DNA of 64,000 nt from Gaiellasilicea sp963761905 (lineage in GTDB: Bacteria > Actinomycetota > Thermoleophilia > Gaiellales > Gaiellaceae): contig CAVXIQ010000006.1 of assembly GCA_963761905.1 (NCBI GenBank), forward strand, positions 744,001 through 808,000, given 5' to 3'. The position numbers were made by a program, and so were the translations under genes. The notes under the pieces are model-generated. The model had not been told where the DNA came from, ran no database searches, and worked only from the letters and a program-made list of their open reading frames with translations. This document shows positions 39,166 to 49,427 of the stretch, one piece after another. Every line of letters starts with the position of its first letter. Positions within the stretch are counted from its first letter, which is position 1.

Positions 39166-40691
39166 CAGTGGGCCGGCATCGCGGTCGGGTTCAGCCGCAT
39201 CTTGGGGACGAAGTGGCGCGCCCGCGGAAGGACGGCAACGGCGACGAGGCTTGCGACACTAGCGAGCACTCCGGCTGCGACGAACGCGTTGGCGATTCCA
39301 GAGGCGGCCGACGGTCCGGCGATGGCGCCGCTCCCTGCCGCGATCGTCGAAAAGATCGCTATCCCGACGGTGCCGCCGATCTCGTGGCCGGTCGAGTTGA
39401 GGCCGGAAATCATCCCTGTCTCGTCTTCGCGAGCGCCGGTGAGGATTGCGATCGAGACCGAGACGACGGCGATGCCGAGACCGAACCCGGCGACGAGCAT
39501 GCCGGGGAGGACGTCAGCGACGTAGCTTCCGTTCTCGCCGACGTGGGCGAGGAGGGTCATGCCTGCGGCCGCGATCAAGAACGCCACGGCGAGCGGGCCG
39601 CGGACGCCATGCTTGCTCGTGATGTGACCGGCCGCGTGGGCGCCGACTCCGGCCGCCAAGGCGAGGGGGATGAATGCGAGCCCGGTCGTCAGCGGGCCCA
39701 TGCCGAGCACGTTCTGGAGATACATCGAGCTGAGCAGGAAGAGGCCGAAGATCGAACCGGCTGCGGCGAGCATCAGGAAGACGCCGCCGCCGACAGCGCG
39801 ATCTACCAGGCGCTCGACCCGCAGCAGCGGTGTCTCGGTGCGGCGCTCGAACACGGCGAAGGCGGCGAGCCCAGCGAGGCCGCCGAGGCCGATCAGGTGC
39901 GTTTGCGTGGACGTCCAACCGGCGCTCTCGCCCTGAGTGATCGCGAACACGATTGCGCCGAGACTCGCGGTGGCAAGACCGGCGCCGCGGAGGTCGAGTC
40001 CCTTCCAGCGCGGCTTCTGAGTGTCGGCCGGGATGATCTTCAGCGCGGCGATCGCGAGTGCCGCTGCGACGGGGAGATTGACGTAGAAGATCAACCGCCA
40101 ATCCAGCTCAGTGAGCAAGCCGCCGACGAGGACGCCGATCGCAGCACCGGCCCCGCCGACCGCTCCCCAGGCAGCAAGAGCCTTCGCCCGCTGGTCGCTC
40201 TGGAATGCGGCCATGATGATCGCGAGAGCCGCCGGGGAGAGCATCGCTGCACCGAGACCCTGGCCGGCTCGGGCGGCGAAAAGGGCTCCTGCTGTGCCAG
40301 CCATCGCGGAGGCGAAGGAGGAGACGGTGAAGATGCCGAGCCCAGTGAGAAACATCCGGCGGCGTCCGATCAGGTCGGCGGCGCGGCCGCCGAAGAGGAG
40401 CAGGCTTCCGAAAATGAGCGAGTAGCTCGTGATCGTCCAGCTGATCGAGTTGCCGCTGATGTCGAGATCGCGGGAGAGGCTCGGCAGGGCGATGTTCACC
40501 GCGGTGATGTCGAGGATGACCATCAGCTGCGCAACGAGCAGCACAGCCAGGAGCACGAGCTTGGAGCCGCTCGCAGCCTCGGCTGGCGCGTGCCCGTGAC
40601 GGAACCGGTGATGGCACGTGGGATTGGTTGTCTTCCGCGGCGAGTGAGCGCCTGCCGTAGCGGAGTGGAGCTTCTTCGTCGTACCGTGCAT
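39165..40691 (-). CDS. MFS multidrug exporter, DHA2 (EmrB/QacA) family
   Basis: A 508-aa proton-driven drug exporter with about 14 helices. Motif A is LLLFGGRAADLIGRRRMFLT, the helix-1 signature is VILDITAVNIALPSLSRDL, and motif C is AAWGAVGGAGAAIGVLVGGL. The first ~45 residues are polar and basic. The ATG at 40691 has AGGGGA 5-6 nt upstream; the frame is open to 40760 but that part overlaps the operator. It is expected to be derepressed by the TetR protein encoded downstream. Confidence 0.92.
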   Translation of the reverse strand: MHGTTKKLHSATAGAHSPRKTTNPTCHHRFRHGHAPAEAASGSKLVLLAVLLVAQLMVILDITAVNIALPSLSRDLDISGNSISWTITSYSLIFGSLLLFGGRAADLIGRRRMFLTGLGIFTVSSFASAMAGTAGALFAARAGQGLGAAMLSPAALAIIMAAFQSDQRAKALAAWGAVGGAGAAIGVLVGGLLTELDWRLIFYVNLPVAAALAIAALKIIPADTQKPRWKGLDLRGAGLATASLGAIVFAITQGESAGWTSTQTHLIGLGGLAGLAAFAVFERRTETPLLRVERLVDRAVGGGVFLMLAAAGSIFGLFLLSSMYLQNVLGMGPLTTGLAFIPLALAAGVGAHAAGHITSKHGVRGPLAVAFLIAAAGMTLLAHVGENGSYVADVLPGMLVAGFGLGIAVVSVSIAILTGAREDETGMISGLNSTGHEIGGTVGIAIFSTIAAGSGAIAGPSAASGIANAFVAAGVLASVASLVAVAVLPRARHFVPKMRLNPTAMPAH

Positions 40692-40710
40692 GACGTTCCC
40701 CTCTCTAGAT

Positions 40711-40760
40711 CGGACACGGTTGTCTGGCTTACTAAAGCAGACACAAGTGTCCGATGTCAA
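40711..40760. promoter_or_regulatory. Exporter promoter with two TetR-type operators
   Basis: CGGACACGGTTGTCTG (40711-40726) and the inverted CAGACACAAGTGTCCG (40738-40753) share the CGGACAC...TGTCTG arms and differ only in the centre. The minus-strand -35 TTGACA (40755-40760) and a -10-like TTTAGT (40731-40736, 18-bp spacer) lie between and beside them. Bound TetR dimers would block the promoter. Confidence 0.68.
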
Positions 40761-40862
40761 GCATCAAGGATGCGATCACGCGATTCCTGGAACACGCGCG
40801 CAAGAACTGAGCGCCGGTTGCATCTACGAAGTAGGCATTGCCTCCGAGCAAGGAGAACGTCG

Positions 40863-41765
40863 ATGCGCAAGGTGATTCCGCTTGTCGTGGTCGTGGCGCT
40901 CGTCGCGGCCGTCGGGTCTGCCGCTGCGAAGACGGTCGCCGTGACGATCTCCAGGGACGGGTTCGTCCCGAAGTCCGTGACGATCGCCCAGGGGGACACC
41001 GTCCAGTTCACGAACAGCGACAGCATCGTGCACCAGATCGCCTTCAGGTCGATGAGCGGCGTCACCTGCTCCGGAAGCCCGCTCGTCCTCCAGACGGGGT
41101 TCAGCGGCAGCTGCACGTTTGCGAATGCCGGCAACTTCAGCTACTCGGACCCGAACACGAGAGGGAACACCTTTCGCGGCACCGTCACCGTCACCGCGGC
41201 GCCCGCCTCGCTAAGCCTGAGCGCGAAGCCCGTGCTCGTCACCTACGGCGCCACGATCATGCTGGCCGGGACGCTCTCGCCGCAGCAGACCGGGGAAAAC
41301 GTCGACGTTCTCGCCCAGCCGTGCGGCGCACCTTCGGCCGCGAAGTCCGCGACGGTGCAGACGATCGCGGGCGGCGCCTACAGCGCGGCTGTCAAGCCGG
41401 CTCGGAACACGGCCTATTCGACGAAGGCCAAGTCCGTAACGAGCAGCGTCGTCACGGTTCGCGTCCGGCCGAGCCTGCGGCTCGCGAGAGTCGGAGCCGG
41501 TCGCTACTCGCTCCGCGTCCTCGCCGGATCGACCTTCGCCGGGAAGTACGCAAGCTTCCAGCGCTACAACGGCACCCTTCGCCGGTGGGTCCCCGTCAAG
41601 ACCGTGCTCCTGAAGGCGAGCTCAGCCGGAGTCGCGCCCACGGTCGTCAGCGTCGCCTCGTTCCGCTCCTCGATCCGGGCCGGCCTCCGCGTCCGCGTCA
41701 CGCTTGGTCAGGCGCAGGTCGGGAGCTGCTACGCGGCGGGGCTCAGCAACACGATCGTCAGCTAA
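40863..41765 (+). CDS. Secreted cupredoxin-like protein with C-terminal beta domains
   Basis: A 300-aa exported protein. A signal peptide (MRKVIPLVVVVALVAAVGSA) is followed by a plastocyanin-like domain (residues ~24-115: SRDGFVPKSVTIAQGDTVQF, SDSIVHQIAF, GSCTFANAGNFSYSDP). The copper site looks degenerate: one His and one Cys are in place but the usual second His and Met are not visible. Residues ~120-300 form two Ig/fibronectin-like domains. AAGGAG lies about 7 nt before the ATG. It is a single gene convergent with the polysaccharide island. A structural or adhesion role is as likely as electron transfer. Confidence 0.78.
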   Translation: MRKVIPLVVVVALVAAVGSAAAKTVAVTISRDGFVPKSVTIAQGDTVQFTNSDSIVHQIAFRSMSGVTCSGSPLVLQTGFSGSCTFANAGNFSYSDPNTRGNTFRGTVTVTAAPASLSLSAKPVLVTYGATIMLAGTLSPQQTGENVDVLAQPCGAPSAAKSATVQTIAGGAYSAAVKPARNTAYSTKAKSVTSSVVTVRVRPSLRLARVGAGRYSLRVLAGSTFAGKYASFQRYNGTLRRWVPVKTVLLKASSAGVAPTVVSVASFRSSIRAGLRVRVTLGQAQVGSCYAAGLSNTIVS

Positions 41766-42366
41766 CGCGTCGGAATGGCTCGCGTGACGCGGCGACGACA
41801 TAGGTGAAGCGGTAGCGGAGGGCGAGGCGGGCCAGCGGGCCTGATCGTTCCAGCGTGCGCAGCGCCCAGCTCGCCGCGCGCGGCAGCTTGACCCGCTGTG
41901 GGGCAAAGAGTGGACGCGCGTCGACCTGCGCGAAACCGGCAGCCAGCAGCTCCTCCCGGATCGTCTCGAGCGGGTACTGGCGCGGGTTCAGGTCGAAGAC
42001 GAGCTTGCCGGTCGTGTAGCCGGCGGCGTGGCGGAAGAAGGCAGCCCTGTCGCGGGAGTAGTAGATCGCGCGGAAGCAGAGCGTCGCCGTGACCGGCTCC
42101 GGCGGGACGTAGTCGTTCAGGTCGCCGACCTCGGCCTCGACGCCATGGGCGCGCGCTTGCTCGACGTGCTCCGGGGCGGCGTCGACGCCGCGGTAGGCGA
42201 TCCCGTACGGCTCGAGGAACTCGGCCAGGCGGCCGTCGGCGCAGGCGAGGTCGAGGACGGTGTCGCCTGGCTCGAGCCGCGGCCCGACCGAGACGACGAG
42301 TTCCGCGCGGCGGGCGAAATACGCCGGCGCGTCGGCGTACTGGTCGTCGTCGCTCCAGCGCGTCAT
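41758..42366 (-). CDS. Class I SAM-dependent methyltransferase
   Basis: A 202-aa methyltransferase with motif I VLDLACADGRLAEFLEPYG and the acidic YRGVDAAPEHVEQA. The remaining fold is as usual: a DLNDY post-II turn, the FRAIYYSRDRAAFF strand, and a final RFTYVVAASREPF. As the last gene of the glycosyltransferase operon it probably methylates a sugar or the growing glycan. The ATG overlaps the GT2 stop by 4 bp. Confidence 0.85.
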   Translation of the reverse strand: MTRWSDDDQYADAPAYFARRAELVVSVGPRLEPGDTVLDLACADGRLAEFLEPYGIAYRGVDAAPEHVEQARAHGVEAEVGDLNDYVPPEPVTATLCFRAIYYSRDRAAFFRHAAGYTTGKLVFDLNPRQYPLETIREELLAAGFAQVDARPLFAPQRVKLPRAASWALRTLERSGPLARLALRYRFTYVVAASREPFRRVS

Positions 42367-43110
42367 AGCGCCCGCAGTCGTTCGGGGTGCTTGCGCAGGA
42401 AGCGCGCCATCCCGCGCAGGTGCCAGAGCGTGTGCCGTGAGAGAAAGCGCTTGTCGATCACCGCCGCGTAGTCGTGGGTGACGACCGCCGCCGGCACGAG
42501 CCAGCGCTCCCAGCCCGCCCGCGCGGCGCGGTAGGCGAGGTCGATGTCCTCGACGTAGTGGCGGAAGCCGGCGTCCCAGCCGCCGAGCTCGTCGAGCATC
42601 GTCCGCCGCATCAGCAGGCACGCGCCGCCGAGGAGCCAGTCGCCCTGCACCGGCTCGGCCGGCCTCGTCCCGTAGTGCGAGGTCTGGTGCTCGTACGGGG
42701 TGCGGAGGAGCCGGAGCGGCGTGCGGCGCCAGAGCGTGCCGAGCAGGGTCGGGAAGCGGCGCAGGCTCGGCTGCCAGCGGCCGTCCGGCCAGAAGACGAG
42801 CGGGCCGACGAGGCCGGCGCGCGGATGCGCGTCGGCGAACGCGACGAGCTCGGCGATCGCACCGGGCTCCGGAACGGCATCGGGGTTCGCTAGGAGGACG
42901 TACTCGCCGGTGGTCGCCGCGACGCCCGCGTTGACGTTCGCGGCGAAGGAGAGCGGGCGCTCGTTCCGGAGGACGCGCACGCCGTCCGGCACCGGCTCGG
43001 GGAGGTTCGCGATCACGAGCAGCTCGTCGACCTGCGGCCGAAGCGCGGGCAGCGAGCGCTCGAGCTCTGCGCGCATGGCCGTGCGAGACGACGACGGCCG
43101 AGACCTTCAG
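42363..43110 (-). CDS. GT2 family glycosyltransferase (rhamnosyltransferase-like), frameshifted at its start
   Basis: A ~248-aa GT-A enzyme. After correction of one extra base near 43080 it opens LKVSAVVVSHGMRAELERS and continues with VIANLPEPVPDGVRVLRNER, VLLANPDAVPEPGAIAEL (the D-x-D-like NPDA site), WLLGGACLLMRRTMLDELGG and GFRHYVEDIDLAYRA, all typical of rhamnosyltransferases. If it starts at 43110 it uses a CTG in a CTGA overlap; the ATG at 43076 is an alternative that would lose the first strand. Together with its neighbours it builds a surface glycan. Confidence 0.8.
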
Positions 43111-44118
43111 CGGAGCACCTCCTGGTAGACGTCGAGCGTCTTCCGAGCCGTGGCCTCCCAGGAGAAGAGGCGCGCTCGCGCGATTCCCGCTGCGCTGCGC
43201 TCGCTCGCGCTCGGCGAGCGCCTGCCGGATCGCGTCTGCGAGCCCGTCTTCGGACGCGTAGATCGCCGCGTCGCCGCCGACCTCGCGGAGCGCCGGCTCG
43301 TCGACGGCGACGACGGGCGTCCCGCAGGCCATCGCCTCGAGCACCGGCAGGCCGAAGCCCTCGTAGCGCGAGGTCTGGAGCAGGCAGGCGGCGCCGCGGT
43401 AGAGCTCGACGAGCTCGTCCTGCGGCACGTAGCCGGTCACGCGCGCGCCGCGGCGCTCGAGCTCGCGCGTGAGGTCTTCGTCCTTCGCCGGCCCGGCGAC
43501 GACGAGGGGAAGGCCGGCGTGCTCGGCGGCGGCGAGCGCGGCGAGCGGGTTCTTCCGCTCCTGGACCGCCCCGACGAGGAGCGCATAGTCCCGCGCGCCG
43601 GGCCCTGGAGAGAAGGCGGGGTCGACGCCGTTCGGCGTCACGACGATCCGCTCGTCGGCGAGCTCGTAGACCTCGATCAGGTCGCGGCGGGTTCGCTCCG
43701 AGACCGTCAGCACCCGCGCGGCCCGTCGCGCCGCGCGCGGAACCATCGTCTTGAAGACGAGCCGATCCTTGCGGCCCATCAGCGACGGGTCGCGCTCGAA
43801 CGAGAGGTCGTGGATCGTGACGACGGCCGGGCAGGGAAGCCGCAGCGGGAGCGCGTACTGGAAGTGGCCGAGGTCGGCGCCGAGCCGGCGGAGGAGACGC
43901 GGCAGCGTGACCGCCATGCGGAGCTCCTGCGACGGGGTCGAGAGCTTCACCGGCTCGATCCCGGCTGGGACGAGCTCCGGGTGGCGCGTGATCGCGGCGA
44001 AGCGGAGGCCGGATTCGGGAGCGAGCGGCGCGAGCGCGCGCAGCAGGTTCAGGACATAGGTCTCGTCGCCGGTGCGGCGGCGGCCGAGCACGTCGGCGTC
44101 GATCGCGACGAGCTTCAC
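43107..44118 (-). CDS. GT4 family glycosyltransferase (frameshifted near its end)
   Basis: A ~336-aa GT-B glycosyltransferase. The N-terminus VKLVAIDADVLGRRRTGDET is typical of these actinobacterial GT4 enzymes; LVGAVQERKNPLAALAAAE is the donor-domain start, and the nucleotide-sugar motif is TSRYEGFGLPVLEAMACGTP. Near 43187 one extra base shifts the frame; corrected, the protein ends AGIARARLFSWEATARKTLD and a short tail. The GTG at 44118 overlaps the preceding gene by 4 bp. The acceptor and donor are unknown. Confidence 0.82.
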
Positions 44119-45085
44119 GCGATCTCCTTCCACGCGGCGACCGTGGCCTCGGCGACGCCGTCCCAGGTGTAGGCGCGGGCGCGGGCGAGGCCCGTGCTCG
44201 CGGAGCTCGGCGCGGCGTTCGATCGCCTCGCGCAGCCCGGCGGCGATCGCCTCCACGTCGAGCGGGTCGACGAGCACGGCCGCGTCGCCGGCGATCTCGG
44301 CCGTCGCGCCGTCGCGGCTCGTGACGACAGGCGTGCCGCAGGCCATCGCCTCGAGCACCGGGATCCCGAAGCCCTCGTAGAGCGACGGGAAGGCGAGGCA
44401 GAGCGCGCCGCGGTAGAGGCGGGCCAGCTCCTCGTCGGCGACCGCGCCGAGCCAGCTCGCGCTCGAGACGCCGCCCCAGCCCGGCGCGCCGACGACGCGG
44501 AGCTCGAGCCCGGCGATCCGAGCCGCCTCCTCGACGCGGCGCAGGTTCTTGCGCGGCTCGAGCGTCCCGACGGCGAGCACGTACTCGCCCTCGGCGGCCG
44601 GTCCGTCGGGCGTGAAGACGGCGTCGACCGCGTTGCCGATCACGCGCACGCGCTCCTCCGGCACGCCGAGCAGCTCGACCGTCTCGCGCTTCGTGAACTC
44701 GGAGACCGCGAGGACGCGCGCCGCCGCGCGCGCGACCGGCCCGATCGCGAGGCGCCCGCTCGTCCGGTGCCAGCGCGGGAAGAGCTCGGGATGGCGGACG
44801 AGCGCGAGGTCGTGGATCGTGACCGTGAACGGCACGGGCGAGCGCAGCGGCCCGCGGAAGGTCGTGCAGTGGAGGACGTCGAGGCCGCGAGCGGCGAGCG
44901 GCAGGCCGGCGAAGTACCAGCCGGTATCGCGCGCGACGGAGGCGAGCCGGCCGGGCCCGCCGAACGCGAGTCGCTTCACGTCGATCTCGTCGCGCGTCGC
45001 CAGCGCGCCGAGCAGGCCGTTCACGTGCCGCGCCGTTCCCGGCGCCGGTCTGGCGCAGCGGCGAGACGTCGATGCCCACCTTCAC
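44115..45085 (-). CDS. GT4 family glycosyltransferase (two frameshifts)
   Basis: A ~323-aa GT-B enzyme. It starts VKVGIDVSPLRQTGAG, shifts one base near 45045, continues TARHVNGLLGALATRDEIDV, and has LAVGTLEPRKNLRRVEEAAR and FPSLYEGFGIPVLEAMACGT. A second extra base near 44190 is followed by LARARAYTWDGVAEATVAAW. The length 3n+2 agrees with two insertions. The GTG overlaps the previous stop by 4 bp, and its restored stop overlaps the next GTG. It is one of three related GT4 genes in tandem, probably acting in succession. Confidence 0.8.
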
Positions 45086-46159
45086 GCGGCAGCCTCCTCG
45101 TACGCCGCGAGGAACGTCTCGCCGGCTGTCGACCAGGAGAAGCCCGCTGCGTGCGCGAGCCCGAGCTCGACGAGCTCGTCGCGCCGCTCGACGCGCCTCC
45201 TCGATCGCGGCTGCGATCGCGGCCGGGTCGTCGGGATCGGCCCGAACGGCCGCCGCGCCAGCCGCCTCGTCCATCGATGGATGCGACGACGCGACCACCG
45301 GCACGCCGCAGGCCATCGCCTCGACGATCGGCATCCCGAAGCCCTCGAAGCGCGAGGGGTAGACGGCGACGGCCGCGCCGCGGTAGAGCCGCGCGAGCTC
45401 CTCGTCGGAGACGAAGCCGAGCCGGACGACGTCCGGGCCGGCGAGCAGCGGCTGCTCGCCCCAGCCGGAGCCGCCCGCCGCCGCGAGGAGCAGCCTGCCG
45501 CCGAGCAGCCGATGCGCCTGCGCGAGCGTGCCGAGGTTCTTGCGCGGCTCGAGCGTCGCGACCGTCAGGACGTAGGGCCGGCCGAGCTCGGAGCGCTCGC
45601 CGTCCGGCCGGAACTCCGGCTTCAGGCCCGGCCGCGCGACGCGAACGCGCTCGGGCGCGACGCCGAGCCGCTCGACCACGTCGGCGCCCGTGTAGTCGGA
45701 GTTGACGAAGACGAGGTCGCACGTGCGAGCCGTATCCGCGTACTTGGCGTTGTGCATCGACTGCGTCTTCGTCGGTCGTCCACTCGGGAAAGCGGAGCGG
45801 CACGAGGTCGTGGATCGTCGTCGCGCGCACCCCGCCCGCCTGCGGCGGATACATCCAGTCCGAGTAGTGGAAGACGTCGAAGCCGGGCCGACGACGCGCT
45901 CGAGCGAGGGCCGGCCGAGGCGGCTCCAGGCATCGCGCCAGCGTTGGGAGAACGGGAGCGGGACGAGCTCGAGCTCGACGTCGAGGCCGGCGAGCGCACG
46001 CGGGATCGTCTTCCGGCCGGCGGGGCTCGTCGGCGCGAACGCGACGATCTCGTGGCGACCGGCCGCGGCCTCGACGAGCCCGCCGAGCGAGCCGCGGATG
46101 TAGTTGCCGACACCGGTCAGCGGATGCGAGAGCGGCGAGACGTCGAAGACGATCCTCAC
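45082..46159 (-). CDS. GT4 family glycosyltransferase (three frameshifts)
   Basis: A ~359-aa GT-B enzyme opening VRIVFDVSPLSHPLTGVGNY. At about 45886 one base is missing, after which FDVFHYSDWMYPPQAGGVR and TTIHDLVPLRFPEW follow. Near 45775 an extra base restores the first frame (MHNAKYADTARTCDLVFVNS). VATLEPRKNLGTLAQAHRLL and YPSRFEGFGMPIVEAMACGV are intact, and a further extra base near 45190 precedes LAHAAGFSWSTAGETF. Net length 3n+1 matches. The conserved motifs argue for a functional gene with sequence errors. Confidence 0.78.
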
Positions 46160-48199
46160 GGCGCGTACTCGAAGGCGCGGAAGTGGACGCCGAGCTCGCG
46201 GTCGTCGCCGTTGCCGGGCACCTTCGTTGGCGAGACGGTGAAGCGGGCGGTGCAGACGCCGTTCTCGGACGCGAGCGGAACCGTCATCCGCGTCGCCTCC
46301 GCCGGCTCGACCCTGATGAAAGCCCTGTTCCCGCCGCTCGTCGCCGTGACGGTCTGCGGCTCGTCGAAGAGGCCGGGATCGCTGTCGAGCGCGACCGTGA
46401 GCGTTCCGCCCTCGCAGCGAACGCGCCGGTAGGTGACCTCCGGCCCGGACCACTGGTCGTTGTAGACGCCCTCGACGCTCGTGGTCGAGATCAGCGGCCC
46501 GTTCGTGCGGTAGAGCGTCAGCCCGAGCCGCTCGTCACGGGCGACGGGCTCGCCGTCGAGCGCGACCGAGCCGTCCGTGTACGCGTACTCGGCCTTGATC
46601 GCGTCGTCTCCGTTGCGCACCTCGCCGCTGCCCTCGTCGACGGTGACGGCCGTCTCCGGGAAGCCGCCGGGCATCGGTCCCCCCAGCGTGTAGACCGGCC
46701 CGACCGAACCGCTGAAGAACTCGTTCTGGTTGACCGTGAACCGGTGCGTACGGCCGGTCCAGAGCGCCGCTACCTCGGCTCCGGCCGGCACTGCCCGGTC
46801 GATCCAGTCGCGTTCCGGGACGCGGATCCCCTCGAAGAGCGCGTCCGCGGCGGCTCGCTCCATCCCGTGCGGGCCGGCGTGGATCGGGTGGATCGCGAGC
46901 GCGAAGTAGCCGAGCACGGCGGCGGGGAGGACGAGCGCGTACCGCCGGGGCACGAGCAGGAAGAGCGCGCCGGCGGCGAGGCCCGCGACGAGCACGACGT
47001 CGTCGAGGCGCGGCAGCGTGACCGAGTCCTGGACGTTCCAGAGCGGGACGATCATCAGCGTGTCGGAGCGCACCTTGAGCTGGAGGAAGCGCTCGTACGG
47101 GAATCAGCGCGGGCAGGACGGCCGCCACCAGAGCGGCGACCACCGCGAGAACGGTCGGCCGCCGCGCTCCACGGTCGATCCAGACGAGCAGCGCGATCAG
47201 GAGCAGCGGCGCGACGACGAACATGTTCCGCTCCTCGATCGCGCCGGCGAAACGGGAGGCAAAGGCGGCGACGACGAGGAGCGTCCAGGTCGAGAGCGCG
47301 ATCGTCGCGACGACGAGCTCCTGCGCCCGCGCGTCGAGCGAGCGGACGCGAGCGGCGAGGAGGATGAACGCGGCGACCGGGAAGATGCCGACGTAGAGGT
47401 CGAGCTCGGCGACGTGCCAGAAGAGGAAGCGCAGCACCTCGCCGAGGTCGTAGCCGCCCTCGCCGACGACGGCATAGGCGCCGAAGAGGTCGTTCAGCGA
47501 CGAGCCACGCGCGAGCTGCGCCACCAGCGCGAGCACGGCACCGCCGGCGACGACGGCGTAGAGCGGCAGGAACGGGCGCAGCGGCCGGCGCGCGACCAAG
47601 CGCAGAAGCAGCGGCGCGGTCAACGCCGCCAGGAGGATCGCAAGCGCCTGCACGCGAACCAGCACGGCGGCACCGCACGCGCCGAGCAGGACGGCCTGCC
47701 GCGCGAGGCTCGGCTGCTCGAGCGCGCGGACGAGCGCCCACGCCGCGAGGAGAAACGCGGGATAGAACGCGTTCTCGGACATCAGCGTCCCGGTGTACGC
47801 CAGCGACGGCAGCGCGACGGCGAGCAGCGTTGCGAAGAGCGAGAGTCCCAACGGCAGCACCCGGCGCGCGAGCAGGAAGGCCGGGATCGCGGCGAGCGAC
47901 ATCACGACCGCGTTGAGCGCCCGCGCCGCCGCGTACGCGTCAGGCAGCGAGTCGAAGAGCACGTATGCGGGGGCAAGCACCAGCGGATAGAGGACGCTGA
48001 CGATCCCGTACGGCTCGCCGCGCACTTTGATCCCCTCCCCGGCGGCGAGGCTGCGGGCGTTCTCCTGGTACTGGAGCTCGTCGGTGAAGATGAACGGCGC
48101 CGGCATCCGACTCCCGAGCCAGGCGCGGAAGACGATCGAGCCGGCCACGATGCCCGCGAGCCACGCCCACGCCGGGACGCGGCGCAGGCTATCGCCCAA
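46156..48199 (-). CDS. GT39/ArnT-like membrane glycosyltransferase (frameshifted)
   Basis: A ~680-aa polytopic protein. The first luminal loop has FIFTDELQYQENARSLAAGE, whose acidic D-E pair is typical of polyprenyl-phosphate-sugar-dependent GT-C enzymes. About eleven helices follow. Near 47100 an extra base shifts the frame, and YERFLQLKVRSDTLMIVPLW continues the chain. The C-terminal ~250 residues are a soluble extracytoplasmic domain rich in beta strands. It starts with a TTG at 48199, overlapping the upstream gene by 11 bp. It should add a lipid-linked sugar to a glycan outside the membrane. Confidence 0.8.
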
Positions 48200-49427
48200 G
48201 CTCGACCTCGGCCAGACGCCGCGCGAGCTCGGCCGACTCCGGCGAGCCCGGCTCGATCCCGACCTCGGCGGCGGCTCCGGCGACGTCGCGGAGCACCGAG
48301 TCCGCCACCGCCTCGCCACCTGCGGCGTGCTCGAGCGCGGCGGCATAGAGCTCGGCGACGTGCTCGAGGTCGTGCTCGCGACGGGCCAGCTCGAGCGCGG
48401 CGCGGGACATCGCGACGCGCGCGTCCTCGTTGCCGGCGAGCAGCTCGAGGGCGGCGTGCAGCGTCTCCGTCTCGCCCGCGCCGACGGGGATCTTCAGTGC
48501 GACGGCATCCGGAAGCTCGGAGAACCAGCCGACGTCGCTGACGACGACCGGTTTGCCGAGCGAGAGCTGCCGGATCACGCTGCCCGAGGTCTCGCCCATC
48601 GTCGGCGCGCGCAGGTTGACGCAGACGTCACAGGCGGCCATCAGCGACCAGAGCCGTGCCTCGTCGACGTAGTCCTCGCGGATGATCCCGTCGCTCGAGA
48701 GCCCGAGCCGCTGGAGGCGCCGGTCGAGGTCGAAGCCGGGCGAGACCGCGCCGACGAGCAGGAGCCGTGCCTCCGGGCGGTCGCGTCGCAGGTGCGCGAA
48801 CGCCTCCAGGAGCTGCGGGATCCGCTTGCTCGAGTTCAGGTTTCCGAACGAGCCGACGAGCGGCGAGCCCTCGTGGCGCTCGGGCCGGAGCTCCGGCACC
48901 GGCCAGGCCGGATGCGGAATCCGCCAGATCGGCCCTTCGAAGCCGGCTTCGCGCGCGCGATCCTCGACGTGGTGGGAGTGGACGATCAATCCCGTCGCAA
49001 GCCCGAGCACCTCACCGGCCAGGTGGAACTCCTGCGGCCGGCTCTCCCAGAGCGGCGGGATCCGCTTGTCGAGGACGCCGTGCCCGAGCAGGCGCCCGAC
49101 GACGCCGCCCTCGCGCTCCATCGCGTCGAGGTAGCCGTGGCCGTCGCGCCGCCCGATCGTCAGGCCGGCGACGAGGTGGTGAAGGACGAAGTCGTGAAGA
49201 ACGACGACGCCCGGGCGTCGCCGCAGCGCATCGACGATCCAGCCGTGCGCCTCCGGGTTGTTGCCGACGTGGTAGAGCGCGAGGTCGGTGCCGCGAGCCG
49301 GCCGGGTCCGGCCACGCTTGACGACCTCGACGTCGAGGCGCTTGCGCAGCGCGGGCAGGAGGAGAGCGGAGTAGTCGGCGATGCCCGAGCGCTCCGGCGG
49401 CATCGGGCTGAAGTAGCTGATCCTCAC
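48189..49427 (-). CDS. GT4 family glycosyltransferase
   Basis: A 412-aa GT-B enzyme. It opens VRISYFSPMPPERSGIADYS, followed by YHVGNNPEAHGWIVDAL and VVLHDFVLHHLVAGL. The donor domain has VGSFGNLNSSKRIPQLLEAF and LRAPTMGETSGSVIRQLSLG. A C-terminal ~60-residue helical extension ends EVELGR. The GTG overlaps the preceding stop by 4 bp. The GETSG-type motif is found in enzymes of the mannosyl/glycosyl group; no substrate can be assigned. Confidence 0.88.
   Translation of the reverse strand: MRISYFSPMPPERSGIADYSALLLPALRKRLDVEVVKRGRTRPARGTDLALYHVGNNPEAHGWIVDALRRRPGVVVLHDFVLHHLVAGLTIGRRDGHGYLDAMEREGGVVGRLLGHGVLDKRIPPLWESRPQEFHLAGEVLGLATGLIVHSHHVEDRAREAGFEGPIWRIPHPAWPVPELRPERHEGSPLVGSFGNLNSSKRIPQLLEAFAHLRRDRPEARLLLVGAVSPGFDLDRRLQRLGLSSDGIIREDYVDEARLWSLMAACDVCVNLRAPTMGETSGSVIRQLSLGKPVVVSDVGWFSELPDAVALKIPVGAGETETLHAALELLAGNEDARVAMSRAALELARREHDLEHVAELYAAALEHAAGGEAVADSVLRDVAGAAAEVGIEPGSPESAELARRLAEVELGR

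Noticed and set aside
45770..45890. Programmed ribosomal frameshifting in the GT4 genes
   Set aside because: The shift sites share no slippery heptamer, pseudoknot or internal ribosome-binding-like stimulator, and occur at many different positions; sequence error is simpler.
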